DNA of 31,059 nucleotides, taken from a virus. Positions within the stretch are counted from its first letter, which is position 1, and the number at the start of each line of letters is the position of its first letter. The DNA is taken from positions 1-31,059 of the IMG/VR virus record IMGVR_UViG_3300020417_001646; one strand, 5' to 3'. Both the position numbers and the translations under genes were made by a program. Positions 16,568 to 25,767 of this stretch are shown here, piece by piece. The notes beneath the pieces are model-generated. The model saw nothing but the letters and a program-made list of their open reading frames with translations, searched no databases and was not told the DNA's origin.

Positions 16568-19500
16568 ATGCCTCAGCAAACGAATCTAAACGTAGCTCCA
16601 TATTTCGACGACTTTGATGCGAATAATGACTACCATAAAGTCCTATTTAAACCGGGTTATCCAGTTCAAGCAAGAGAACTGACAACCTTACAGTCGATAC
16701 TGCAAAATCAAATTGAAAAGTTTGGTCAGCACTTTTTTAAAGAAGGTGCTAGAGTAATTCCTGGTAATATTGGATACACTCAACTGTATTATTGTGTTCA
16801 ACTGAACAATGTTTATCAGGGAGTCCCTGTATCGGCGTATGCTGATCAGTTAGTTGGAACAAAAATCACAGGACAAGTTTCTGGAGTTACAGCATTTGTT
16901 GATAAGGTTCTGTTACCAGAAGATTCTGAAAGAGGTAATTTAACTCTTTACATCAACTACTTAAATTCAAATACTCAAAATAACGCAACTCAGGTTTTCT
17001 CAGACGGTGAGGGAATTACTTGCAATCAAACTATTTCATCAACTTTGCTGGGAAATAGCACGATTGCAGCAGGAGCGCCTTTAGCAATCACGCTTGGATC
17101 TGGAGCAGCTGCTACTGGATCATCTTTTCAGATTCAAGACGGTGTTTACTTCATTCGTGGCAACTTTGTTAATGTTAGCAGAGAAACTCTGATCTTAGAT
17201 CAATATACAAATAAACCAAACTATAGAGTTGGTCTGTTCGTAAACGAAGAAGTAATCAATGCAGACCTTGACGAAACCTTAAATGATAACTCCCAGGGAT
17301 TCAATAACTATTCTGCTCCAGGAGCAGATAGATTAAAAATCTCAGTAAGTTTATTCAAAAAAGCATTAGATGATTTTAATGATGACAACTTTGTTGAGTT
17401 GGCAACAATTGTTGATGGTGCTATTAGATCTCAGGTAAAGAGAGGTGGAGAAAATAATCCATATGGTGGAAATTTTGAACTTTTAGATACGATTGCAAGA
17501 AGAACGTATTTAGAATCTGGGGATTACTATGTCAAACCGTTTGACATTACTGCTTTTGAGTCCTTAAACAATAATCAGGGAAATAGAGGTATTTTCCAAG
17601 AAGGTCAACTCACCCCCGGTGGAGTTACTCCTTCTGATGACAACATGATTTACAAGGTCTCTCCTGGTAAAGCATTTGTTCGCGGATATGAGTTAGAAAC
17701 TAACTCTCCCATATTTTTAGATGCAGATAAACCAAGAACAACGAAGGAAGTAAAAAATCAAAAGTTAATTTATAACACTGGTCCAACCCTCAAACTGAAT
17801 AGAGTATTTGGCAATCCTAGTGTTGGTATTGGCAATACTTATGTTTTAAGTTTGCGAAGTGAAAAAGTAGGGTCAAATCAAAGAGGGGCATATGGTGATG
17901 AAATTGGACTTGCTCGGGTATATGATTTTGCATTAGAATCTGGATCTTATGACAGTAATGTTCCTAACTTAAATGAATGGGATATTGCCCTGTATGACGT
18001 TCAACCAGTCACAGATATCACTCTTAACGAACCAGTCACCCTTGCAACATCCACCTATGTAAAAGGTGCGAATAGTGGAGCTACTGGATTCTTAAAGGAT
18101 GCTGTCACTGCTGGCATTGCGGTCACAATTTATGATCGTGAGGGAGATTTCCAAAAAGATGAAAGATTGATATTCTCTAGAACCAACTCAAATGGTTCTA
18201 CTATTGCTAGGGTTGCGACTGCTGTTACAGCACACTCACTTTCTGATGTAAAATCTGTTTTTGGTTCACTTGATGGAACTGTAGGACTTCAAACCTTCAG
18301 TGCCGATGTCATTCAATCAACCGCAGTAAATGTTGGCATAGCGACGATTACAGCATTCTCTGGTGGATTTAGCACAGTTAGAAGCACTAATCCATTATTC
18401 CCAACAGGGGTTAAAGAAGGTGGACTTATAGAATATAGTGATCAGACAAGATCAACCGACCCAATCACTGCTAGAGTTGTTAGTGTTGGATCTTCTCACC
18501 TCTTAATCGCTGGTGTCACAACTGTTACCAACCTGTATTCCGGCAATCTTCCTGAATATGGCACTAATGGTGTAACTGCCAATGATTTCAAAATCCTAAC
18601 CACACAATTAACTTCGTCCTCTGATAATACTCTCTTTACACAACTACCTAAGAATCACGTATCAAACGTTGATCTTACTGATGCAACTATCACTATCAGA
18701 AAAACATTTACTGTTAATATTTCTGGAAACAAATTATCATCTGCTGTAACTGCTGGAGAGAATCAAACTTTTGCCACCTTTGATGAAGAGAGATATTCTC
18801 TTGTCAGAACTGATGGAACAAATGAAGTTTTAACAGCAGATCGTTTTGATTTCTTATCTGGAGCAAAATCTTTACAGATTAGAAACTTAGGATCTGATGA
18901 TACTGGTGCTCAGTTAGTTGCTACCGTAATTAAAGCAAAACCTAAGGCTAAGGTAAAACTAAAAAATAGAGTTAACTCAGTCACAATTGTAAATTCTATT
19001 GACAGAAGTTCAGGTGTCGGAACTACTACTCTAAATGATGGATTAACTTTTGGTGGTTATCCTTTTGGAACCAGAGTTCAAGATGAAGTAATCTCACTCA
19101 ATACACCTGATGTAGTTCAGATTCATGGTATTTTTGAGTCAGCAGATACATCTAATCCTTCTGCACCGAAAGTAACATTATCTAACATCAACAGCGCATC
19201 TACGACCACTGAGGAACTTATCGTTGGAGAATTAATTACTGGTCAAACTAGTAATGCTGTTGCCATTGTAGCAGAAAAATTAACTTCTTCGCAAATCGCT
19301 TTCTTATTCAAAAATCAAAATAGATTTGTTGAAGGCGAAACTGTGGTATTTGCTGAGTCCAATGTACGGGCACAAGTTACAACGCTTTCCACACCCAGTT
19401 TTGATATTTCTGGGGAATACACCTTTAGATCTGGTCAAGAACTAACCTACTATGATCAAGGACTTATTAAGAGAAAACCGGAGTTTGATCCAGCATCTAG

Positions 19501-22500
19501 AAGATTAAAAGTTTACTTCTCTAATGGATTCTATGAATCGACTGATGATGGCGATTTAACAACAGTGAATTCTTATGATGAGTTCAACTATGCAAGAGAT
19601 CTCTCTGGTCCAGGAGGACTTTCTGTCTCCGATATTATTGATATCAGACCTAGAGTTTCTGATTACACAATTTCAGAGGATTCAAGATCTCCACTAGAAT
19701 TTAAAGGAAGAACTTTTGATGGGTCAGGAAATTCTGCTGGTAACATTCTTGCATCAGATGAAGATCTAACAACCACTTTCTCTTACTATCAAGGAAGAAT
19801 TGATAGGATTTTCCTTACAAAGGATGGTGCTTTCCAAATCAAATATGGAACTCCCTCAGACAAACCAGAAAAACCTGGAGCTGTCGATGATGCTTTAGAA
19901 ATCGCAACAGCGGTTTTACCTCCATATCTCTACCATATAAGTCAAATATCTCTTAACTTCTTAGAGCATAAGAGATTCCAGATGAAGGACATTAAGGGTC
20001 TGGAAAATAGAATTCAAAACCTTGAATACTATACTTCACTTTCTCTTCTTGAAACCAATACTGCTAATTTGTTTATCCCAGATAGTGAGGGACTCAATAG
20101 ATTTAAGTCAGGATTCTTTGTAGATAATTTCACATCATTCCAACCACAAGAATCTGGATTACAAATTAAAAATAGTATTGATAGATCTGGAAAAGAACTA
20201 AGACCTAGACATTATACAAATTCAGTTGATCTTATTTTTGGTCCAGTTGTTAACACTGATGCAACAGAAGATGTTGATTTTGCTCCTATTGAAGGCATCA
20301 ATGTAAGAAAAGAAAATGATATAATCACTCTTGATTATAACGAAACTGAATATATTAAACAATCTTTTGCAACGAGAACTGAGAGTGTTACTCCGTTCTT
20401 GATTAGTTTCTGGCAGGGAACTATGGAGTTGACTCCTGCATCAGACACTTGGATTGATACTGTTCGTTTAGATCCTAAGATTATTGATGTTGAAGGTGAT
20501 TATGCATCTACACTGAATCGTTTGTCTCAAACTGAAGGAGTAGATCCACAAACAGGTCTTGGTCCAATTATTTGGAATGCATGGGAGACAACTTGGGTTG
20601 GAACTTCAACACAGGATCTTGGAACTAGAACAAGAACAGAAAACCGTCGTATTAATACCTTTGGTATTGGTGGTTGGATCAATGGTGGAAGTGGTATTGC
20701 TCAATTGTGGGAAACAACCGAGGAAACAGTTATTACTGAAGAAGTTACAAGAACAATTGAAACTACCAACCAAGCAAGAACAGGTTCACAAATTCAAGTA
20801 ACAGAACAGTTTGATAGGACCTCGGTTGGTGATAGAACTGTAAGTAGAGATCTTATTCCTTACATGAGATCCAGAAATATTCAGTTTGTTGCTAAGAGAG
20901 TAAAACCATTAACAAGATTATATGCTTTCTTTGATGGTATTGATGTTACTAAGTATTGTGTACCAAAACTTCTTGAGATTTCAATGACCTCAGGAACTTT
21001 CCAGGTTGGAGAAACTGTAACTGGCAGAATTATTCAAACTGGATTAGGTGAAGCAAATACTGACGTTACTCCTGCAATCACTTTCAGAGTGGCTCAATCA
21101 AATCACAGAGAGGGTCCTTATAATGCTGCAACTAAGGTTTATCCCGATAACCCATACACCAACACTCCTTTAGCATCTACATACTCATCGACTTCAAATA
21201 TCTTGAACGTTGATACGTTCTCCTTACAAAGACAGGGAGAAGGTGCTTTTAGTGGATGGGTTGGATCTAACATGGTTCTGACTGGATCCACTAGTGGTGC
21301 TCAAGCAACAATCACAAATGTTAGATTGATATCTGATCTGTCTGCTACCTTAATCGGTAGTTACTTCATACCCAATCCCAACAATCTGAATCACCCAAGA
21401 TTTGAAACAGGTGGTCGCGTTCTTACTTTAATTAATGATGAGGATAATGATCAAGACATCGCAACAACGATTACTGAAGAAACCTTTACGGCTGAGGGAA
21501 CTTTAGAGACAGTTCAGGAAAACATTGTTTCTGTCAGAAATGCTAGAGTTGAAAATAGACAAGAATTCCAAGAAAGATCCCTTAATAGAGATCTTGGAAC
21601 TCAAACGAATGTAATTAATCGACGTAGTGGTGGACAACAACAAAGACAGATTGGTTGGTATGATCCCCTTGCACAATCATTCTTAGTTGAAGATCCTACT
21701 GGTGTATTTGTTACTAGTTGTGATGTATTCTTCAGATCAAAAGACGATATGGATATCCCTCTCGTCTTCCAATTGAGAACGATGAAGAATGGATTCCCAA
21801 CTCAAAGAGTTATTCCATTCTCAGAAATTGTTCTTGATCCTGGTGAAATTAATGTGTCCCCTGATGGATCTGTAGCAACTACTGTTCAGTTTAAAGCACC
21901 TGTCTATCTCGAAGGTGGAAACACTGAATATGCTATATGTTTAGCATCCAACTCCACCAAATATAGTGTATACATTTCTCGTATTGGTGAGAACGATCTT
22001 CTGAGTGACACATTTATTTCTAATCAACCATATCTTGGATCTCTGTTTAAGTCGCAGAATGCTTCAACTTGGGAACCAAGCCAATGGGAAGATCTTAAGT
22101 TTACTCTCTATAGAGCAGAGTTTGTCAATTCTGGAAACGTAGAATTCTACAACCCACAGTTGACACAAGGCAATAATCAGATTCCTAAACTGATGCCAAA
22201 CTCTATCAACCTTAAATCTAGAAGTATTAGAGTTGGATTGGGAACAACAGTTCATGACAGCGGTTTACAACTTGGTAATAATGTTTTACAGCAAGGAACT
22301 AATGCCTCTGGTAATCTGGTTGGAACTGCTGGAACACTCGCAAGTATTACCATTCAAAATGCGGGTATTGGATATACTCCCTCTGCAAGCACTTTAACAT
22401 ACGATAATGTTAATTTGGTTACGATCACTGGAAGTGGAAGAGGAGCAACTGCTGACATCACGATTTCTAACGGATCCATTGTCGCATCTGGCGCAACTAT

Positions 22501-24124
22501 CAGCAATGGTGGTGGCACAGGATATCAAGTTGGTGACATCGTTGGTATTTCAACCATCGGATCCAATGACTTTAAGAATCTTGGCACTAATGCTAGATTG
22601 TCTATCACATCAATCGGAAGCACGAGTGAACTGATTCTCGATAACGTACAAGGTGAGTTTGTTGTTGGAACTGCAAACACAATCATGTATGTTTCTAGTG
22701 CAGGAATCACAACTGAACTCGGATACACAAATGGTGGAGATGTTCAAATTGGCGAAATTGATATTATCAATGACGGTTTACACTTTACCGTAGATCACAA
22801 AAACCATGGCATGTATTATGGAGATAACAGAGTTCAAATCTCTGGAGTCAAACCAGATGTTAAACCAACCAAATTGACTGCACCATATACAGATTCTTCT
22901 GTTTCTTCCTTGTCAGTTGAAAATGCATCACAGTTTGCAACCTTTGAAAATGTGGGTGTTGGAACAACTAATGCTGGATATCTGCTAATTGGTGATGAAG
23001 TTATTGAATATACCTCTGTTGATGGTAACACTGTTGGTGGAAACATCGTTAGAGGAACTGGTGCAACAAACTATCCTACTGGAACTCCTGTGTTTAAGTA
23101 TGAACTTGGTGGAGTAAATCTTCATCGAATCAATAAAACACACACTCTGTCTGATGCAACGACAACTGATCCAATCACCTTTGACTCATATGATGTCAAG
23201 GTTGATATGTCTACGAAATTCAACACAGATAATGATGACAGAAGCAATGATGTTGGGTATCCAAAACTTTACATCAATCAAACAAAGTCAACTGGTGGCG
23301 ACAAAACTAGAGCAACTCAAAACATGCCGTTTGAGTTAATTACACCATTAGTTCAAAACCTCAGCGTTCAGGAGACAAGCCTTACTGCTGAAATTAGAAC
23401 AGTGACATCTAAGAGTTTGGATGGATCAGAAATTCCATACATTGATGCTGGATTTGAACCAATTGTTTTGAATGAAGCAAATTACTTTGATTCTTCTCGC
23501 GCTATCTTCTCCAAGGTAAATGAAGATGCTAAATTATCAAATCTTCCTGGTTCAAAATCAATGAACATGAGATTGACACTGACTACCTTGGATACAAAAG
23601 TAAGTCCTGTAATCGATGCTCAAAGAGTAAGTGCGATTCTTACTTCTAATAGAATCAACAATCCAGTATCTAATTTTGCAACTGATAGCAGAGTAAATTC
23701 TGCTCTAAATGATCCTAATGCATGTCAATACATCTCTAAAGAGGTTGTTCTTGAAAATTCTGCCACGGGTCTGAAAGTTCTTCTTGCGGGACATGTCAAT
23801 ACAAATTCAGACATCCGCGTATTCTATGCTATCAACAATGAGCCTGGATCTGAACCAATCTTTGTTCCTTTCCCTGGATATTCTAATTTGGATGATCGTG
23901 GTCGGGTCATCTCTATTGAAAATAACAATGGAGAATCTGATGTATTTGTCACTAAGACGAATACTTATGGATTCACTGGTCAAGAATTGCAATTCAGAGA
24001 TTATACATTTACAATGGATGATCTGCCTGCATTCAAGTCATACAGAATAAAAATTGTTCTTACCTCAACTGATCAGGTTTACGTCCCTAGAGTCAAAGAC
24101 CTGAGAGTGATGGCACTTGCATAA
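16568..24124 (+). CDS. Large DUF4815-type virion/baseplate protein (2518 aa)
   Basis: The N-terminus (YHKVLFKPGYPVQARELTTL, then LQNQIEKFGQHFFKEGARVI) is the signature of DUF4815 phage structural proteins. A region at residues ~310-400 (YKVSPGKAFVRGYELET) fits the same family. At ~1430-1465, IPYMRSRNIQFVAKRVKPLT is followed by RLYAFFDGIDVTKYC, a motif I recall from phage tail and fibre proteins. A conserved globular block starts at ~1690 (IGWYDPLAQSFLVEDPTGVF). Two G-S-G-Y modules (~1928, ~1978) and a G-D-E-V module (~2140) follow. The C-terminal ~400 residues appear module-free. The gene sits where T4 has genes 9-12, so it may serve as a gp10-like wedge or fibre connector. That is inference. 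It starts 6 nt after gp8 and its TAA overlaps the next ATG. Confidence 0.85.
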   Translation: MPQQTNLNVAPYFDDFDANNDYHKVLFKPGYPVQARELTTLQSILQNQIEKFGQHFFKEGARVIPGNIGYTQLYYCVQLNNVYQGVPVSAYADQLVGTKITGQVSGVTAFVDKVLLPEDSERGNLTLYINYLNSNTQNNATQVFSDGEGITCNQTISSTLLGNSTIAAGAPLAITLGSGAAATGSSFQIQDGVYFIRGNFVNVSRETLILDQYTNKPNYRVGLFVNEEVINADLDETLNDNSQGFNNYSAPGADRLKISVSLFKKALDDFNDDNFVELATIVDGAIRSQVKRGGENNPYGGNFELLDTIARRTYLESGDYYVKPFDITAFESLNNNQGNRGIFQEGQLTPGGVTPSDDNMIYKVSPGKAFVRGYELETNSPIFLDADKPRTTKEVKNQKLIYNTGPTLKLNRVFGNPSVGIGNTYVLSLRSEKVGSNQRGAYGDEIGLARVYDFALESGSYDSNVPNLNEWDIALYDVQPVTDITLNEPVTLATSTYVKGANSGATGFLKDAVTAGIAVTIYDREGDFQKDERLIFSRTNSNGSTIARVATAVTAHSLSDVKSVFGSLDGTVGLQTFSADVIQSTAVNVGIATITAFSGGFSTVRSTNPLFPTGVKEGGLIEYSDQTRSTDPITARVVSVGSSHLLIAGVTTVTNLYSGNLPEYGTNGVTANDFKILTTQLTSSSDNTLFTQLPKNHVSNVDLTDATITIRKTFTVNISGNKLSSAVTAGENQTFATFDEERYSLVRTDGTNEVLTADRFDFLSGAKSLQIRNLGSDDTGAQLVATVIKAKPKAKVKLKNRVNSVTIVNSIDRSSGVGTTTLNDGLTFGGYPFGTRVQDEVISLNTPDVVQIHGIFESADTSNPSAPKVTLSNINSASTTTEELIVGELITGQTSNAVAIVAEKLTSSQIAFLFKNQNRFVEGETVVFAESNVRAQVTTLSTPSFDISGEYTFRSGQELTYYDQGLIKRKPEFDPASRRLKVYFSNGFYESTDDGDLTTVNSYDEFNYARDLSGPGGLSVSDIIDIRPRVSDYTISEDSRSPLEFKGRTFDGSGNSAGNILASDEDLTTTFSYYQGRIDRIFLTKDGAFQIKYGTPSDKPEKPGAVDDALEIATAVLPPYLYHISQISLNFLEHKRFQMKDIKGLENRIQNLEYYTSLSLLETNTANLFIPDSEGLNRFKSGFFVDNFTSFQPQESGLQIKNSIDRSGKELRPRHYTNSVDLIFGPVVNTDATEDVDFAPIEGINVRKENDIITLDYNETEYIKQSFATRTESVTPFLISFWQGTMELTPASDTWIDTVRLDPKIIDVEGDYASTLNRLSQTEGVDPQTGLGPIIWNAWETTWVGTSTQDLGTRTRTENRRINTFGIGGWINGGSGIAQLWETTEETVITEEVTRTIETTNQARTGSQIQVTEQFDRTSVGDRTVSRDLIPYMRSRNIQFVAKRVKPLTRLYAFFDGIDVTKYCVPKLLEISMTSGTFQVGETVTGRIIQTGLGEANTDVTPAITFRVAQSNHREGPYNAATKVYPDNPYTNTPLASTYSSTSNILNVDTFSLQRQGEGAFSGWVGSNMVLTGSTSGAQATITNVRLISDLSATLIGSYFIPNPNNLNHPRFETGGRVLTLINDEDNDQDIATTITEETFTAEGTLETVQENIVSVRNARVENRQEFQERSLNRDLGTQTNVINRRSGGQQQRQIGWYDPLAQSFLVEDPTGVFVTSCDVFFRSKDDMDIPLVFQLRTMKNGFPTQRVIPFSEIVLDPGEINVSPDGSVATTVQFKAPVYLEGGNTEYAICLASNSTKYSVYISRIGENDLLSDTFISNQPYLGSLFKSQNASTWEPSQWEDLKFTLYRAEFVNSGNVEFYNPQLTQGNNQIPKLMPNSINLKSRSIRVGLGTTVHDSGLQLGNNVLQQGTNASGNLVGTAGTLASITIQNAGIGYTPSASTLTYDNVNLVTITGSGRGATADITISNGSIVASGATISNGGGTGYQVGDIVGISTIGSNDFKNLGTNARLSITSIGSTSELILDNVQGEFVVGTANTIMYVSSAGITTELGYTNGGDVQIGEIDIINDGLHFTVDHKNHGMYYGDNRVQISGVKPDVKPTKLTAPYTDSSVSSLSVENASQFATFENVGVGTTNAGYLLIGDEVIEYTSVDGNTVGGNIVRGTGATNYPTGTPVFKYELGGVNLHRINKTHTLSDATTTDPITFDSYDVKVDMSTKFNTDNDDRSNDVGYPKLYINQTKSTGGDKTRATQNMPFELITPLVQNLSVQETSLTAEIRTVTSKSLDGSEIPYIDAGFEPIVLNEANYFDSSRAIFSKVNEDAKLSNLPGSKSMNMRLTLTTLDTKVSPVIDAQRVSAILTSNRINNPVSNFATDSRVNSALNDPNACQYISKEVVLENSATGLKVLLAGHVNTNSDIRVFYAINNEPGSEPIFVPFPGYSNLDDRGRVISIENNNGESDVFVTKTNTYGFTGQELQFRDYTFTMDDLPAFKSYRIKIVLTSTDQVYVPRVKDLRVMALA
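18040..19390 (+). repeat. V-x-G-x-x-S-G-A modules in the DUF4815 protein
   Basis: At least two copies are seen: 18040-18175 (TYVKGANSGATGFLKDAVTA, then FQKDERLIF) and 19205-19390 (IVGELITGQTSNAVAIVAEK, then NRFVEGETVVFAESNVRAQV). Weaker copies occur at about 16850-16910 (KITGQVSGVTAFVDKV) and 21250-21330 (NMVLTGSTSGAQATITNV). Each has an S-G/N-A turn between two short strands. Confidence 0.55.
22325..22560 (+). repeat. G-S-G-Y modules in the DUF4815 protein
   Basis: Two copies encode ASITIQNAGIGYTPSASTLT and ISNGGGTGYQVGDIVGI. A GSGRGATADITISNGSI strand joins them, the same order of elements as in the gp7-like protein and gp14. Confidence 0.7.
22915..23110 (+). repeat. G-D-E-V...R-G module in the DUF4815 protein
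   Basis: The segment encodes LLIGDEVIEYTSVDGNTVGG followed by NIVRGTGATNYPTGTPV, preceded by a SSLSVENASQFATF strand. It parallels the gp7 copy at 3147-3255 and the gp15 copy at 27958-28157. Confidence 0.65.
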
Positions 24125-24351
24125 TGACACAATATAAGATAGAGGGTCATGGCGATTTAGCCAGAGACCCTGAAACAAGTGCCATCATTAATGTGAATCA
24201 ATTTGAATACGATCAGTATATTGCTAAACGTAAATACAAAATGGAAAAGAATCAAAAGGCACAATCAGTTGAGGATGAAGTTGCTAATATTAAGAATGAA
24301 ATTGATGAAATTAAGTCGCTACTAAAGGAGTTAATTAATGGACCCCGATAA
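24124..24351 (+). CDS. Small coiled-coil protein (75 aa), function unknown
   Basis: I do not recognise a named family. The C-terminal half (VEDEVANIKNEIDEIKSLLK) has heptad-like spacing of Val/Ile/Leu and is probably a short coiled coil; the N-terminal half is polar. Its ATG overlaps the TAA of the DUF4815 gene by one base (TAATG), a typical translational-coupling junction. Its 3' end overlaps the next gene by 14 nt. The tight coupling argues that it is a real gene, perhaps an assembly factor or minor virion protein, but this is inference. Confidence 0.75.
   Translation: MTQYKIEGHGDLARDPETSAIINVNQFEYDQYIAKRKYKMEKNQKAQSVEDEVANIKNEIDEIKSLLKELINGPR
24325..24330 (+). promoter_or_regulatory. Shine-Dalgarno for the 60-aa gene
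   Basis: AAGGAG ends 7 nt before the ATG at 24338. It is one of the strongest ribosome-binding sites in the window and lies inside the preceding coding region. It supports translation of the overlapping small gene from this ATG. Confidence 0.7.
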
Positions 24352-24520
24352 CATAGAACTTAGCAATTTATCTAAAAGTTTTGCATATCAGAAGATTGCA
24401 ACTGATATAGATAAATGTGATGATCGTGATGAACTTAAAAATATTGCAAAGTCATTCGCCAAACTATATTATAAACAGCAAGAAACTATGCAAATTGTAG
24501 GAATCGCAGATGGCAACTAA
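24338..24520 (+). CDS. Small conserved-looking protein (60 aa), function unknown
   Basis: This 60-residue product is charged and probably helical (KSFAYQKIATDIDKCDDRDE, then LKNIAKSFAKLYYKQQE). I recall similar small proteins near gp13 in marine T4-like phages but no assigned function. The start is fixed by AAGGAG 7 nt upstream. The gene overlaps its neighbours by 14 nt on the left and 11 nt on the right, in different frames. No signal peptide or membrane segment is seen. Confidence 0.75.
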   Translation: MDPDNIELSNLSKSFAYQKIATDIDKCDDRDELKNIAKSFAKLYYKQQETMQIVGIADGN

Positions 24521-24896
24521 GAACGTTACTTTTGATCCTGATTCGGGAGTTCCGTTTTCAGTAAATCTGGACATGTATTCTGGTGCAGATTTTACTGCTA
24601 ATTTTAATATATTGAATACAGCAAACTCCGCTTTTGATTTGTCTGGATATTCTGGATCTTCTCAAATGAGTAAGAGTGTTGCTATTGGAGCAACTTTAGG
24701 TGCATCTGCAACATTCACTGTTGGATTCACTAGTGCTGCTGATGGTAAAATGAAGATCTCTCTTGGGTCAACATCGACTAGAGATTTATCTCAAGGTAGA
24801 TATGGATATACTGTGTTGGTTAGTTCCGGATCGACTCTTTACAATCTTGTAAATGGTCAGATATATGTTTATCCCGGAATAGCATCAGCACCATAA
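24510..24896 (+). CDS. Probable virion structural protein, Ig-like fold (128 aa)
   Basis: The sequence is rich in beta-strand residues. It begins with VTFDPDSGVPFSVNLDMYSG, then ADFTANFNIL and FDLSGYSGSSQMSKS, and later has DLSQGRYGYTVLV and LVNGQIYVYPGIAS. This order of strands resembles the N-terminal Ig-like domain of phage baseplate upper proteins (BppU-N type, from memory), so a small structural role on baseplate or neck is likely. The ATG overlaps the preceding gene by 11 nt and has AGGAA at 24499-24503, 6 nt upstream. The stop codon lies inside the late promoter of gp13. Confidence 0.7.
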   Translation: MATKNVTFDPDSGVPFSVNLDMYSGADFTANFNILNTANSAFDLSGYSGSSQMSKSVAIGATLGASATFTVGFTSAADGKMKISLGSTSTRDLSQGRYGYTVLVSSGSTLYNLVNGQIYVYPGIASAP

Positions 24897-24899
24897 ATA
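24892..24899 (+). promoter_or_regulatory. T4-type late promoter (CATAAATA) before gp13
   Basis: The octamer CATAAATA contains the TAA stop (24894-24896) of the preceding 128-aa gene. It is separated by 22 nt from the gp13 ATG. The spacing matches the gp25, gp8 and gp15 promoters. Confidence 0.7.
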
Positions 24900-24921
24900 C
24901 CATATAGGAATAGTAGTATAA

Positions 24922-25767
24922 ATGGCGCAACCTTCCAATAGACAAGAACTAATTGATTACTGCAAAAGGCAGCTGGGTGCTCCAGTCCTGGAAATTAATG
25001 TTGCCGATGAGCAAGTAAGTGATTTAGTTGATGATGCGCTACAGTATTTTCAAGAGAGACATTTTGATGGTGTCATACAGACATATCTGAAATATAAAGT
25101 TACTCAAGCAGATATTGACAGAGGAAGAGCGAGAGGAAATAATCAAACTGCAGGAATCACCACTTCAAGTGCCACATCTAGTATTGATGGATCTAATGTA
25201 ACTTTTGAATTTGAAGAGAACAGCAACTACTTAGAAGTTCCTCCAGCAGTTATTGGAATCAATAAAGTTTTTAGATATGACGGATCTAATACTGCCACTA
25301 ACAATATGTTTAGTGTCAAGTATCAGTTGTTCCTAAATGACATGTATTTCTTTGGGTCGATGGAACTACTGTCTTATGCAATGACAAAAACATATTTGTC
25401 AGATATTGATTATCTGTTGAATACAGAAAAACAAATTAGGTTTAACCAAAGACAAAACAGATTATATCTTGATGTTGACTTTGGAGCATTATCAAAGGAT
25501 GACTACCTAGTCATTGATTGTTGGAGAATTGTAGATCCTGCTGATTTTTCGAGAGTTTATAATGATTCATTTTTGAAGAGATATCTCACTGCACTAATCA
25601 AACGGCAGTGGGGTCAAAATATGATGAAGTTCCAGGGAGTAAAACTTCCAGGTGGTATTGAACTAAATGGCCGTCAAATTTATGATGATGCAGAAAAAGA
25701 TTTAGAAATAATTAGAGAGCAAATGTCCAATACTTACGAAATTCCCCCTCTTGACTTTATAGGATAA
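24922..25767 (+). CDS. 13: Neck protein gp13
   Basis: This 281-residue protein corresponds to T4 gp13 (309 aa), which with gp14 completes the head and forms the neck that receives the tail. The N-terminus SNRQELIDYCKRQLGAPVLE, followed by INVADEQVSDLVDDALQYFQ and ERHFDG, is characteristic of marine T4-like gp13. The gene order gp13-gp14-gp15-gp16 supports the call. It has its own late promoter. The C-terminal third (RYLTALIKRQWGQNMMKFQG) is also typical. No repeat modules are inserted, unlike the two genes that follow. The TAA overlaps the gp14 ATG by one base. Confidence 0.9.
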   Translation: MAQPSNRQELIDYCKRQLGAPVLEINVADEQVSDLVDDALQYFQERHFDGVIQTYLKYKVTQADIDRGRARGNNQTAGITTSSATSSIDGSNVTFEFEENSNYLEVPPAVIGINKVFRYDGSNTATNNMFSVKYQLFLNDMYFFGSMELLSYAMTKTYLSDIDYLLNTEKQIRFNQRQNRLYLDVDFGALSKDDYLVIDCWRIVDPADFSRVYNDSFLKRYLTALIKRQWGQNMMKFQGVKLPGGIELNGRQIYDDAEKDLEIIREQMSNTYEIPPLDFIG

